A DNA stretch of 64,000 bases from Marsupella aquatica (lineage: Eukaryota > Marchantiophyta). The notes below the pieces were generated by a model. That model did not search any database, had not been told where the DNA came from, and worked only from the letters and a program-made list of their open reading frames with translations. The stretch is taken from positions 17,298,001-17,362,000 of the forward strand of contig OZ316897.1 of assembly GCA_973895155.1 (NCBI GenBank), read 5' to 3'. The translations under genes were made by a program, and so were the position numbers. Shown here in pieces: positions 12,090 to 23,580 of the stretch (position 1 is the first letter of the stretch; each line of letters starts with the position of its first letter).

Positions 12090-13690
12090 AAAGTGGGGGC
12101 CTGGGTAGCGATGCCCCACCATTTTGGACCCGCAATCTGGACAGCATCCTTAGCTGACTGTATGAAGTCAGGGAGCAGCCTATGTTTGAGACACCCTAAT
12201 AGCTATGTTTCGGACGCAACAATTTTTTTTAATGTGAAGACAGTTTTTGGCAGGTGTTTGCCTCCCCTTGATAGCAGCTGTCCTGCAGTATGTTTCCACT
12301 CTTTCAAATAACCCCTCTTTTCCAAGGAGGGGAGAAGCTATTCTGGTTGGAGTAATTCTTCAAGTTGATAGGAAAGCTCTGACTAGCCATTTCCAATAAT
12401 AAGTAATATCTATCATTCACTACCATAGTATTATCTGACTGACCCATTCAGTAAAGTGCTCTCCAACCTTGCAAAAAGCTGTTTTTTCTTGTTATGAAAG
12501 GAATACTGTACTTATTGACAAGTACAAACCCAGTAAAAAATGGGAGTAACATGGCCAGACCACATGCGGTCAAAGACCAGAAGTACCTTGAGACCAGACA
12601 CATCTGGACACAGGGACAAGGGCAAAAGCAGGAACATGAGTGGAAAGTAGCAATACATCACCCACTCAGAAACAACTAACAACTAGAACGCAAATCCAAG
12701 GGCTGACTCAACCCAAAGATCATAGCAAGAGAACCAGCCAAGTCAAGCCCTGAACAACTGGGACCTGGGCAGAAATCCATGAGGATTAACCATCTACAGG
12801 AAAGAAACCAGCAACTAAAACTACACCAAATGGCATCACCAAAAAGGAACATGAAGCCAAATAAAAACACACAGACAGCCTCAAGGTGGGTTAAATGTTC
12901 ACAGAGGACAGTTGTCGACAATGAAAATACCATTGCTAAATAATTCTCATGTCCCTCTCACGTCCAAAGTCCCTAAGTACACAGTAGTCCAATTAACTCC
13001 AGTTGACTCATGTCCAAATGCAAAAACAATTTGGCACCCAAATTTTGTTGTACCAGTCCACCTCCACATGGCACGTGGGCTTCCGGGTAGCAGCTAAGGA
13101 TACAATCCAGACTGAATCCTTAGCTGACTGTATAAAGTCCTTAGGCAGCTTATGTTTGAGACACCCTACTTGGCTGTGTTTGGGGAGTCTCATATATTAA
13201 AAAACAGGCACCTCACAGGAGCACTGCAACAAGGTATAACCCGGCCAATTATGTTTTTTGATATGGAAAAATGAGTGACCTCACAACACACTGAATGCTA
13301 TTGTGTTTCCTGTGAAATTGGGGCCTCTAGCTCTTACTGTCCCAGGTGTGACTGGTTGGGCTCACAATAGGTGTCCGACCATTCATGATTGTTATACCAA
13401 ACCACAACACACCCAGGCGCAATCAAAACATAAAAATGGGCGTGTTTGAGACACTCTAGTGATTAATAATTTGTGAAAAAATGTTTTGGGCATATGTTTG
13501 CCTGCCCTAGACCAATATTTATCATTCACTACCAAATTATCATTCGACTGACCCATTCAGTAAAGTGGCCCCGCGGCCCTCGCAGAAACTTTCGAGACCG
13601 AGTTCCGTTGGACGGGTCCACTTCACGCGGCACGTGGGATTCCGGGCACCCACGGGCAGCCAAGGAAATCAGTTGGTCCGTCAGCGTTCT
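12090..13690 (+). repeat. Cluster of shuffled repeat fragments
   Basis: Three blocks recur. Block A, GGCACGTGGG then TTCCGGG, lies at about 13069-13087 and 13629-13647. Block B, CCTTAGCTGACTGTAT then TATGTTTGAGACACCCTA, lies at about 12148-12200 and 13118-13168, with a trace at 13443. Block C, ATCATTCACTACCA then GACTGACCCATTCAGTAAAG, lies at 12412-12457 and 13518-13565. The blocks are in the same orientation with different spacing, as in broken copies of one element. Small reading frames here vary between copies and are not called genes. Confidence 0.5.
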
Positions 13691-14060
13691 TTCTTCGGCT
13701 CTTCGCCATCGGGCAGGAGGCCCAAAAAAGCCTCTCGCATTATTTTCTCGCCAGTTAGTTCTCGGTCAGGCACGCTCAACTTTATTTCTTCACTCGCGGG
13801 CAGGGCGTGGATGCTGCCAAGTGCCCAAGCATGCTCGGGCAGTCGGGCATCTTGTTCGTCTGCCCGAAGTCCTCGGTCCCACACGGTCAGCTTATTTTCT
13901 TTTTCACTCGCCGGCAGGAAGTGCGCGCCTGCCCAGACTCTCGCTGCTCGGGCATCATCCTCGTTTTTCTTTCCGCTCGTCGCCGGAGGACTTGGGTGCC
14001 TGCCCGCTGCCCCAGAGACTCGGTCAATATTAGTACTATATATTATATTTCGACTTCTCG
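13560..14060. other. GC-rich island with open frames, no recognised gene
   Basis: Composition jumps to GC-rich with many CGGGC/GCCCG words, unlike its neighbours. Two plus-strand frames of about 180 codons stay open, but they overlap each other, are Ser/Arg/Pro-rich and match no family I know. Open frames are expected by chance in such composition. It could be an old GC-rich element or part of the upstream region of the next gene. Confidence 0.3.
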
Positions 14061-14740
14061 GTTACCGGTTCGCTCAAACAAATGATTTTTAGGTAGAGTA
14101 AAACTTTGGAAAACCTTCACTAAATATATTCAGAGTATTTTGAAGAAGACTGATTGATTTATCAATGTATACATTTGAAAAATAGTAAAACAAGAAATCC
14201 AGACGACTGAGCCGGGAATTGGGCCGGGAATTGGGTGAGTGGAAGGAGCTTGGGTCGAATATACTAGATCAATTTCTCACCGTATCTATTCAAATGTAAG
14301 GAGTAAACGTCAGATTCTGGACAGGCTAAAATGGGGTCTCGCTAGATAAGAAATTCGCTAATCGAACACAAAAACGTGGCTAATTTTCGCCCCAAGTGGC
14401 GAGTGCTTTCAGTGACGTGGCAGTTGCCGCTTGACTGAGCCTGTCGCCGGGCAGGCAGGCGGGCAGACAAGGAGTTCTTTGACTTTCCGTTAACCAACCC
14501 CATGCCCGGAACGTGGCGGCTATATAGTATTGGTACTAGTATAGAATACTGATACTGTACCGTATTATATTTTACAGTTTACAGTGTACAGTAGTTTGGG
14601 CGGTAAACCTAACCGCTGCCTCCAGTTCCGTAACTGTAGAGTACAGTTACCCGTGAGAACCACCATCTGCTTCCCTCTTCTCTTCACGTCGAGAGTTCTT
14701 CGAGAGTTCTTCGAGAGTCTTGAGTCCGTGCACGCTTTTT

Positions 14741-14747
14741 TATAAAG
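14741..14747 (+). promoter_or_regulatory. TATA box of the secreted-peptide gene
   Basis: TATAAAG follows a T-run and stands about 860 bp before the ATG at 15599. Transcription would start near 14770-14780, giving an approximately 820-nt leader. Just upstream (about 14689-14720) GAGAGTTCTTC is repeated three times. This assignment rests on sequence match and position only. Confidence 0.45.
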
Positions 14748-15598
14748 CTGCTCGTCACACTTTCGGCCTCGTCCTCAGCCATCACGACTCTCTGTCGTCA
14801 GCAGCTTCACTGTTTGGGCGAGTCTTCAAGCTTTGGAAAAGTTCCTGAGAGCTTTTCCCCAAAACGAGAAGCTGGTAGGCGCCAAGAAGGATCGTGGGTC
14901 GTCGCGTGGTGCTCTGGACTCGCCCTTGTACTTGTGCGAGGCGAATGACTCCTGGAGACTTGTAATCGATTCCTCTCCAAACATTTCTCGTCACCCCTCT
15001 CTCTCTCGCTCTGCGTCTCCCGGAATTCCTTTGGTTTCTCGGTCTTTCTGTACATATGTACTCGGCTTGAGACCTGAGCAGGCTAGACTGGCTTCACCAA
15101 TTCATATCGTCGACCTCCCTCAGCAGAAGTAGTCGTCAGTTTATTTCGAATCGATTTGGACTCGATTGCGTCAAAGGAATGAAGCGGTGTGAATTTGTTG
15201 GTAGACGCTGAGTGTCGGGTCTTGGGCGGTTTTGTTTGTGCTTCGAATGCGTTTTCTGCTTCAATTTGGAAACGTTGGGAGTGTTGGATTAGCTGAGGAC
15301 TCGGATCTTGGACGATTCTCGGTGTCTGTTTGATTGGACTTTCAAATTGGTTCGGTCGAGGCGAGAATTATGCTCTGAATCTGCAATTGACAGGGCAGAG
15401 GAGTTCCTCGGCCGCCTACAAAGATTTCTTCGTTCCGAGCGCTTGAGGATCTCGGAATTTCATAACTCGAAGTCATAGCAGGAGGAGTCGCTCATCAAGG
15501 TTGATGGATTGACGTCGGATACAAATATCTTTCAAGCTTTGACGAACGATCAGGAGGCCGACCAGTACGTTTTCGGGAGCGCTTGTTGGCAGTGCAGA

Positions 15599-16441
15599 AT
15601 GGACGCGAAACGCGTTATCTTTGCTCTCTTTGTCGCCGGGACAGTTGTGTTGAGCATGAGCCATCAGGTTTCGGCTAGGCGTCTCCTTAAAGGTACGCTG
15701 AGAAAAAATGGTTTCAGCACTCTGTCAAGTCTTCTTGCTAGGCTGCGTTGCCTAGCAGCCGGGGAGAATGGCAGAACTAATTACTGACATTGGGACTCAT
15801 TAAATTGCAAAGCACTTTTTTCATTTTGCCGGAAGTTGCTTTGGTCGCATAACATCTTCGGAATCTCACGTTTCTCCGCTTGGTCATAACAGAAGGAACC
15901 GTTCAACTGCCCACAACCTTGGAAGATGCCAATGACGAACTGCGGGAACAAAATGGACAGCTGGGCTCCTACAAATCAACTGAGTTTCATAACTTGGAAG
16001 AGGTAAGTAATCTACCGGCTTCTGTACCACGGGTGTCACTGTCAATAGGACGAAACAAAATGAGGATCTCACGGGGGCCAATGTTGAGTTCGAAAGTCAT
16101 GTTTCTCTTTGCAAGTCTTGTTGCAAGCTCGACGCCATTTATGGTTGAGCCAATAGGTAAGAAGTCTTGAAAATCTATCAAGACTCAGAACAGAATTGGG
16201 GAAGTATTGGAGGCAATGTGAGGCCTGAAGGCGATCTTTCTTCGTGATGATGAATTTTCTTGATTCTTTTTCTCCTTTGCAGATCGACCGACTCAAATTG
16301 AGCATCAACAAGCTTATTTGCGGATCGATGGAGGAGGGTTGTGGTCATATGGATGACGCTGAAGACCAATCAGACACCGCAGACCATTCGGCAGAGTCGT
16401 TTGCGAATCTCAACCCGCAGGATTACGTGCGGGAGTACTGA
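15599..16441 (+). CDS. Secreted peptide precursor (putative), 120 residues
   Basis: Three exons: 15599-15692, 15893-16002 and 16283-16441. Introns of 200 and 280 nt have GT-AG ends (GTACGC, GTAAGT; acceptors AACAG, TTTGCAG) and phases agree. Residues 1 to about 26 form a signal peptide (MDAKRVIFALFVAGTVVLSM then a VSA cleavage-like site), followed by basic RRLLK. The middle is acidic and Gln/Asn-rich. A two-cysteine patch CGSMEEGC lies at about residues 81-88, and the end is NPQDYVREY. Signal peptide, acidic pro-region and a short C-terminus with Tyr after Asp resemble precursors of sulfated peptide hormones; the Cys/Glu patch recalls phytosulfokine precursors, but the YIYTQ core is absent. 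I do not recognise the family. The gene model is much surer than the function. Confidence 0.7.
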
Positions 16442-18690
16442 GCGAGTCATGGTGCGGTGTGTACATAGACATATTTATGACGGAGCCATCACGAGCTATT
16501 TGGACAACTCCAGTCGACCTCCTGCACGAATCACTCCTGCCAGACAGTGATTGAACCTGTTATGTCATAGGAAGACATAACGGGACAGATGAGGTTGGCT
16601 GGCTGGATGGGCTTTCGTCTTAAGGCGTGGCGCAACGAATTCTTTCTATCTCGGCAAGGCGTTTCTTTCTATCCCACCACCTTGGGAAGAAACGCCAGTG
16701 TATATTACAACTTCGGTCTCGACGTGTGGTAGTCGATGGACGATTTTATCAAGAAGCGTATGATTTTTGTGCTCAGAGGGGATCCTGTCTTGATTTCCTC
16801 GCTGGCTGGCTTGAAACTCTTCACTTGCGCCCAGGGCTGCAGAACGCAATGGAATTTTCCATGGGCGCAACTTTGATTTTGTCACGATTCTAGCTGGGGA
16901 CTGACACCCCAGGACTAGAAGTCTGTTCGTCACCAAGACGACTTTGTAAATTAGAAACAGTAGCAAATTGCTAAGATCGGAGTCAAGCAATCATTCGCTT
17001 CACAGAAGCAATATTTTTCGAGAACGATGCAACGAAGATCTCCACTTCTCGAGGATGGGTTAGGCGGCCAGAATAAGTTGTAAGCAAACACGGATTACAA
17101 CACTAGAGTAAACGACGGCAAATAACCGGAATTTCATGAACACTTCTGCGGGCCAGAAAACGACCTGTCAACGAGGTTCAACGCGAATAAGACTCGGTAA
17201 ATTCAATACGGCCTAGAGAGGTTCAATCTTGAAGATAGTCAAGCTTGGGTTAGGAACACTAGATTAGATTGTAGGGCTTTCGAGGTTTTTATGGGCAATC
17301 CAGGAATCTGTCGTCTGAAAATACAGTCTGGATGGTCTGTGGAAAAATTCTTTGATCGAGATAATTCGGTCATTTGGGTACCGGAGCTCTGCTCTACGTC
17401 CCCTGTTTTAGTGCAGAATATATGGTTTATGGCCGTGTCTGTGCATCATCGAAGTATTCTGGATAGTTCTGGTTCTCTCGGCAATTTTGTTGTAACTCTT
17501 GATCGTTGAGTTACTGCGCCTACAATTTCTCGGATCGCTCTCATGTAAATATGATCCTCGGCTGTACCAAAATTAAATTCTGATCTGCTCCCATGTAAAT
17601 ATGATGCTCTTTGGGACCTGAATGAAAATTTGCTCCATACGCTCCAGGGCCGTTCATAAATATTTTCGTGATCAGTGGTATTGCATTTTCGGATTCTGGA
17701 CAAGGTAGGATTTAATTTTCCAGTTTCGTCCAATGACTTAGGCAAATCATTCTCCTGATATCAAATGTCGGGAACATTATTGTTCGACTGACTGACTCTC
17801 CGGGATCTCACGAATTGCTGGGCTGAAATTCATCTGTGGCGATTGGAACCAGGACTGTCTCGCTCACAATTCGGTGGTGTGACATTGTGACTTGTGAGTG
17901 AGCTTTGCCCATTTCTTGATTGAAATTTGAAAGAGACCGGAAATTGATCAGAACTTCCTTAAGCAAAAGATCGCACAAGTTTAAGATATGCTGAATTAAG
18001 ACAAAAGGTAGTTCAAGGCCCACGCAAGACATCAAGTGTCACTGAAGCAGCAACATCTAAATTTTTCGAGAGGGATCTGCTACAACTGTCATAAGCCCTC
18101 GATGGGGAAGTCTGAAACGGACAGCAGTGAGTGAACGGCTCCATGGCATTGAATTCAGTTCGCGTGAGTCCGAAAGGAACGGTTGTGCGTGGAAGGTTGC
18201 ATTTGCATTGAATTTTAGGCTCTCAGGGCGGTAGCGAGTCGCTCTCGGTACGTCGTTCCTTCAAAAGCACCGTCGGCTTTCAAGCTCCTCAAATCAATAC
18301 AAACTCATCTCTCGGAAGTGGTTGCGCTACCGGGATCCGATAAGTTGTGCACCGCTCCAACATTGGACGACAGATTACAGTTAAGACTTACAGTGGATAA
18401 GACCATGAATGGGAAAATATCGACGCAAAGCACTTTCTGTTTTCGAGACCGTTTCTCGAAAACATTGTACTATTGTCGATCCTCAAGACAACCACTTGCA
18501 GGATTGTAGCGAAGACTCAGCGGAGCTGATCTCGTTGATCTAAATGGCGTCGGCGCCGCACGAACTCTGATCCGAGGTGGGCCTCGAATTCATCCATCCA
18601 ACCTAACAAAATTCATCCCGGAAGCGCTTCCCAAGAGCCCAATAGAAACTTGTCAAGAGTCCACACAAAATTTGTCACTCAGAATGATCA
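16442..18690. other. 3' UTR then unassigned DNA
   Basis: The first few hundred bases are probably the peptide gene's 3' UTR. Beyond that the composition stays gene-like (not AT-rich), with frames such as 17291-17509 that have an ATG but no recognisable domain, partner exon or promoter. No call is made. Confidence 0.35.
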
Positions 18691-18774
18691 GACTGCTACT
18701 AAGAAATTTATAGGCTGTTGATCAAGAGTGGTGACTGCTAATACGAAATTTACAGGCTGTTGATCAAGAGTGGT
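18691..18774 (+). repeat. 42-bp tandem duplication
   Basis: Two 42-bp units begin GACTGCTA and end GATCAAGAGTGGT (18691-18732 and 18733-18774), with a few mismatches. Confidence 0.8.
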
Positions 18775-18926
18775 AGTTCATGGCGCGCTAATGCCACAGA
18801 AGGTACTGTGGCTCGCTCACCTATGGCAGACATTGCTGGTGAGTGGTGACGGCCTTGATCACTACCGTAGGGGAGAGGGACTCATCGAGGCACTTTGAGG
18901 GGACCCGCTGCTCAGGAGATATGGCG

Positions 18927-18944
18927 AGGGTTTAGGGTTTAGGG
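18927..18944 (+). repeat. Short interstitial telomere-like tract
   Basis: AGGGTTTAGGGTTTAGGG contains two and a half TTTAGGG units, the usual plant telomere repeat. It is short enough to be chance or a repair scar. Confidence 0.4.
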
Positions 18945-19036
18945 AGCGCCGTCAATCTAGTTGAACGGGAAACGCCTGAGTGATATACTTTGTTTTTTTG
19001 AGAAGAAAGGCCTATCAACTGCCTTGGAACACTTTT

Positions 19037-19196
19037 CATTTTGGGGCTTTATCAAAGTACATCTCTTATCTCTTGGAAAAGTCAGGACCACAAAAAATAT
19101 GGAGAACATGATCTTTCATTTTGGGGCTCCATTAAGCATATCTCTTATCTCTTTGGAAAAGTCAGGACCACCAACAACTTCGAGTACATGATTTTC
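19037..19196 (+). repeat. 80-bp tandem duplication
   Basis: CATTTTGGGGCT starts at 19037 and again at 19117; each unit contains CATATCTCTTATCTCTT or close to it and GGAAAAGTCAGGACCAC. The copies are diverged by several changes, including small indels. Confidence 0.75.
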
Positions 19197-19645
19197 CATT
19201 CCCAAAGTGAATGAATTATAAACTGTATAATAATATCTGCAACTTGATTAGTACCCTCATAGCATAGAAAAGGTTAATACCCAAAGTAAATTTTGAATAT
19301 GAACTGTTGAGTAAATGACTTCGTAAGGACATTGAGGATATTGAGAGAGGTTAACAATATGACATTCCATTTGGGTCCCAAAAATGTTCAGACCCCTATA
19401 TATCACACGGCCTAAGAGGAAAAACCTTGTTCACCGATGCTATAGAATTACATATGAGTACATTGTCACTAAAGATGTGAGTAATTAAGACAGTGTCACA
19501 GTTTTAAATGTATTTGTAGAACTGCCATGGTTTTGTCTATGGTTATTACTGTTAACTCAACATCCACATGAGTGTCACATCTTGAATGTAAGGATTCTCT
19601 GTCTGGTCTATTTGGGGTTTAGATACCCATCATGGGGCAGTTTTT

Positions 19646-19775
19646 GAGACAATAAAAAGAAGAAACCAGGAATGCAAAAGAGCCAAATTAGGTACACATG
19701 ACCTCCAAAGGTAGGAGACAATTAAAAGAAGAAACCAGGAATTTCAAAGAGCCAAATTAGGTCCACATTACCAGC
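19646..19775 (+). repeat. 69-bp tandem duplication
   Basis: GAGACAAT then AAAAGAAGAAACCAGGAAT starts at 19646 and again at 19715; both continue to AGAGCCAAATTAGGT. The region to 20215 is otherwise AT-rich with no gene. Confidence 0.75.
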
Positions 19776-20215
19776 TCTAATTCTTTGATAAAAGTACATT
19801 TCATTCCCAGTTTACAAGGTCCCCTATTTATTAATATTTTTCCCCAAGTATGCTTTACTGTGTTTTTAAATTTTTCATGAGCCTACCATCCAATCCTAGT
19901 ATTTTCTGAAGTATTCTTTAATGGTTTCTTTTCCCTTTTGATGAGGCCCACCACCCAATACTAAAGTTTTTCCAAGTAGGCTTTAATGGGTCTCCTATCT
20001 TTTTCATGTGGCCCACCACCCAATCCTGTGGGAGATGCTTGTCACATAGGCAAGGTGGCTCACACACATGACATGACATAGATTTTCCTAATCCATTGAT
20101 CACACTCCAACGTCTTATGCTATGGAAATCTTAGCATATTGATATATCAATAAATCTTTGTACATATTATACTTTGAGATATTATATATTTTAAATTATT
20201 CTAAGTAAACACTAG

Positions 20216-20410
20216 CCTGATTACCGATTCCTTTGAACCTAAACAGAGATGAGGAGATGAGACACAAATACTTGTAGAAGAAAGGATTCCCAGTTCTTTC
20301 CTGTTCATATTTGCCCCATTTACACACTCACTTTCAATTATGCCCTCACTTAGAGTGCACAGTCACTTTCACCTATGCCCTCACTTTCACTTATGGTCTA
20401 GAGGCCCAGC
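20216..20410 (+). repeat. Dispersed repeat family C, copy 2
   Basis: Starts CCTGATTACCGATTCCTTTG and ends ATGGTCTAGAGGC, as in the copy at 1839-2050. The terminal hairpin is truncated here because the second arm is replaced. Confidence 0.45.
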
Positions 20411-20971
20411 AAGTAGCTTTTGATAACAGTTTATTAGTTAAGATCAAGTTAATAATACTATTATGATTCATTGAAGTCAAGTATGATGAGTGTGTTAACT
20501 ATTTCTGTATTTTTAAGTGTCGTTTTCCTTAACAAAATCTCTGGTGTAAGATATTGTGAAAATAATCCCTACGAAACAAAAACTCAAGCATGTTCCTGAA
20601 GAGCATGCTGTATTTTGATATAAGAAATATTGTGTCCATGGAAATATGCTTCACCAACCCATGCACACTACCTAACCAGGCATGGAAGAAAGTTCTCTCC
20701 CAAGTCCCTCTACTCAACAAGACAAGCCCCACCCGCCCAGTGACTCGACCATGGACCATGGAAGGTGGGTGTCACCTGTATGTCACCAATTTACCACTCT
20801 AAGAATACTAATGCAAAAGCTACACTTTCTTTTCTCTTTCCATGCAATCACTGCCCATTCAATAATTCCATTATTATCACTCACGAATAAACCTCGTGAA
20901 GCGTTTCAGATGCAAAAGCAGCGATTCTTGATTTTTCTTTCGCCGCCGCTCTCTTCTTTCACCCAACAGCA

Positions 20972-21133
20972 ATGTCGGCTCTTCTTCTGGAGCAAATTAC
21001 CATCATGATACGGCATCCTTTGCCTGAGCAGCAGGCTCATAATGAGTGTTGTTCAATGACTGCTCTCTGCGTTGAATATACAAGAGAACCCAGATTTGAT
21101 GAGAAACGCAAGAAAAACCATCAAGAAAAGTGA
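20972..21133 (+). CDS. Small ORF, 53 residues, doubtful
   Basis: ATG at 20972 in context CAGCAATGTC opens a 53-codon frame starting MSALLLEQITIMIRHPLPEQ and ending in a Lys-rich tail. The surrounding 20.8-21.5 kb has gene-like composition. A second ATG frame (21282-21497) follows. I recognise neither and see no signal peptide or domain. It could be a short gene, a first exon or chance. Confidence 0.2.
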   Translation: MSALLLEQITIMIRHPLPEQQAHNECCSMTALCVEYTREPRFDEKRKKNHQEK

Positions 21134-21708
21134 TGTCTGAGATTGATGTGAAACGGAAGAGAGAACCGATACACCTCTCTCAGTCTGCGCTTTATATGGA
21201 ACATGGCACAGTCTTTTACGGAATGGATCGATATCTAGATAATTGCTAGTTGCTGTTTGCCACGTCTGGGGGTCTGGGACTATGGTGAGAAAGAGACTAG
21301 AGCAGCAGGTGGCTACAGTAGTTTTCGCAGGTGTTTCTCCAGTGCCCATCCCAATCCGGCCACAAAATGTGTCTAGAATCAATTATTCGTTGCACTTCTG
21401 CTACGGAATATCACACGACACGGAACTGGAAGCTCATTTGCTCCACGTAAAGTATGGAGACGTGTCATGTGTCATTCGTGCCACGCCTCGTGTTTAAACT
21501 TTACTTGTGAAGCTTTTTTGGAAGACTTCGTGCACAATCGCTCGTCGTACCTTTTTTTTATAAAATTCGTGCATGATCCCTTATTTGTAGGGTGGGAACC
21601 AGCGTTTTTTGAATTTAAGCAATTTGGTTGATAGCTGCTATGGCTACAGCCTATTCATTTCTATAATAAGAGCATCTTTACTAAAGGGGTAGGTGGAAAA
21701 GTTCTCTA

Positions 21709-21930
21709 CCGTAATGATTAGGTTTTTATTCGAGAAGGAGCAGATGCTAGGAAATTTCTTTATCTGGTTTTTGCCAAATTATTTAATTCATATTGATTCC
21801 CCTAGATATGAAATTTAGGTTTTGGCTAATGGGGCCTGTGACTAGGTGGGAAACTGGCTATGTGGAACAAAGAAAACCTAAAAAAATTTGCCAAAAGTGA
21901 GGATTTTTTGGGGAGAGGTGCCACTAAAAA
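21709..21930 (+). repeat. hAT-MITE-like family copy
   Basis: It carries the family blocks AGCAGATGCTAGGAAATT (21742-21759), GGCTAATGGGGCCTGTGA (about 21825-21842) and AGGTGGGAAACTGGCTA, and ends in a GGGGAGAGGTG-like block. About 100 bp upstream, 21591-21602 reads GGTGGGAACCAG, the same bases that form the target duplication and first element bases at 57561-57571. Ends are not clean enough to define the insertion. Confidence 0.5.
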
Positions 21931-22499
21931 TGAGGCTGGTCCCTACAGTCCATCTTTTTCATTTGCCAGTCATTTTTCCAGGCCCAGTAGCCCCAAACAG
22001 ATGAAGGCCGACCACCCAAGTGGCAATAGGGGGGTCCGTCACACTTGGCATCACTGGTGGTCACCCTGGGAAACCCCAAAATGCTTTCCCATATTGATTG
22101 ATTGTGTTCTAGCTACAATTATGGGGCAAGGCTATCACATTATGGAGTTGATAGGAAAACATGCAGAAAAAATATGAAGTTAATTCTCTCAAGGGGATTG
22201 AACCCCTTCATGTGTTCAAATAGAATACAGACTGGGAGGAGGCCTTGGATTCCCTCCTCCCATTTTCCCAAGTTGTTGAGTTGAAAGTGGAGACTTCATG
22301 CCCTTGAGGGTTCCCCAAGTAGTTGAGTCGCAAGTGGCAACTTCATGCCCTTGCTCCTCAGGAGTGGTGGGGAGTTGCCACCAGATTGAAGTCCAATTTT
22401 GTTGGGTTTTTTTTATTGAATGTTTTTACCTATCAACTCATTAATCTAAATTGACAATGTTGTGGTAGCAGTAAGATACGTAGAAGGAATGAAATCAGA

Positions 22500-22881
22500 G
22501 ATACAAAAGAGGAATCAGCGTTATTGTGGTATGGAGAATCCATTCAACCTGTGTGCGCTTGTCACATAACAAAATACACCATATGCTGTTGCTTTTTAAT
22601 GTGCAATTACAAAAAGGCTTATTGGTGGGGGGTAGTGATAACTCCACTTCAAAAAACAACAGTGGGATCTCTAAAAAAAACACTCAATGGTATAAAAGAA
22701 CAATCAGGTTTATCATGATATAGAAAATTCATTGAATCACTGGGTGTTTATTCCAGTGGCACAGTACACCTTATGGTACTAGATGATAATAAAATCATTC
22801 TTCTGTTTGCATGTTTTTCTGCAGATTATTTATCCCAGTAGCACAGTACATCTTATGGTACTAGATGATAAAGCATTCTTC
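22500..22881 (+). repeat. Degenerate tandem repeats
   Basis: CCAGTGGCACAGTACACC then TTATGGTACTAGATGATAA at 22753 recurs at 22835 as CCAGTAGCACAGTACATC (period 82). A longer, weaker duplication links 22500-22590 with 22690-22775 (AAAAGA, AATCAG, GAAAATTCATTGAATC and related). No gene is supported. Confidence 0.5.
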
Positions 22882-23114
22882 GCAGATTAGGGACCAGCAA
22901 TCTGAAAGAGAGTTGCTTAACATTCAGAAAACACACAGTGTTGACTCCCCTGTTATAGACGGATTGATTGGTCAATGTGGCCTGGGGTGTAGAGGCCTGG
23001 TCTGTGCACATGCACCATCGTCGCTTTCGGATCACATATTTTCTGTTTAATATGGCATGCCAAAGCAGGGCCATGAGTGAGGTACAACCATGGACATTAA
23101 TTGGTTTTACAGTC

Positions 23115-23338
23115 AGGACAAAAACCTTACTGATCACCTATGAACGGATCAGATGTCTAAGTTAATCACAGCCAGAAGACCTTGATTATGGCCGTGCTTT
23201 GACACACCCTATGATTATGAGGATGCTTTGACATACCCTAATAGGATGTGTCAAAGCACTACCATAAGAAAGGTCTTATGGAGGTGAATTTTTGGACATC
23301 TGATCCTTGCAGATCACATATCTAGGTTATCTATAAGG
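23115..23338. repeat. Imperfect inverted repeat, about 100-bp arms
   Basis: Left arm 23115-23212 pairs with right arm 23241-23338 around a 28-nt loop. The inner pairing is strongest: AAGACCTT..TTATGG..GTGCTTTGACACACCCTAT against the reverse complement of 23241-23279. Outer blocks GGATCAGATGT and ACAAAAACCTTA also match. This fits a foldback MITE, or less likely a young miRNA or siRNA precursor. Confidence 0.55.
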
Positions 23339-23462
23339 TTTTTGTTTTGGGCATACAAGGGTTTCATGTCGTTGCCAGTATTTCACTTAAGGGGCTCTTT
23401 TCACACACCCCTAATAGCTCCTTGAACAAAGCACAAGCGTCCTTCCCACAAATGGTAAAATC

Positions 23463-23580
23463 ACAGATTCATTCTTGCAACATTGACACTTCGTGCAGAA
23501 AGTACAGATTCATTCTTGCAACATTGACACCTCGTGCAGAAAGTACAGATTCATTCTTGCAACATTGACATCTCGTGCTG
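23463..23580 (+). repeat. Three 41-bp tandem units
   Basis: ACAGATTCATTCTTGCAACA begins at 23463, 23504 and 23545; units end with TCGTGCAGAAAGT or a variant. The copies differ at only a few positions. Confidence 0.85.

Noticed and set aside
13473-14092. 186- and 175-codon frames in the GC-rich island as genes
   Set aside because: They overlap each other in different frames, consist of low-complexity Ser/Arg/Pro, and are expected in GC-rich DNA.
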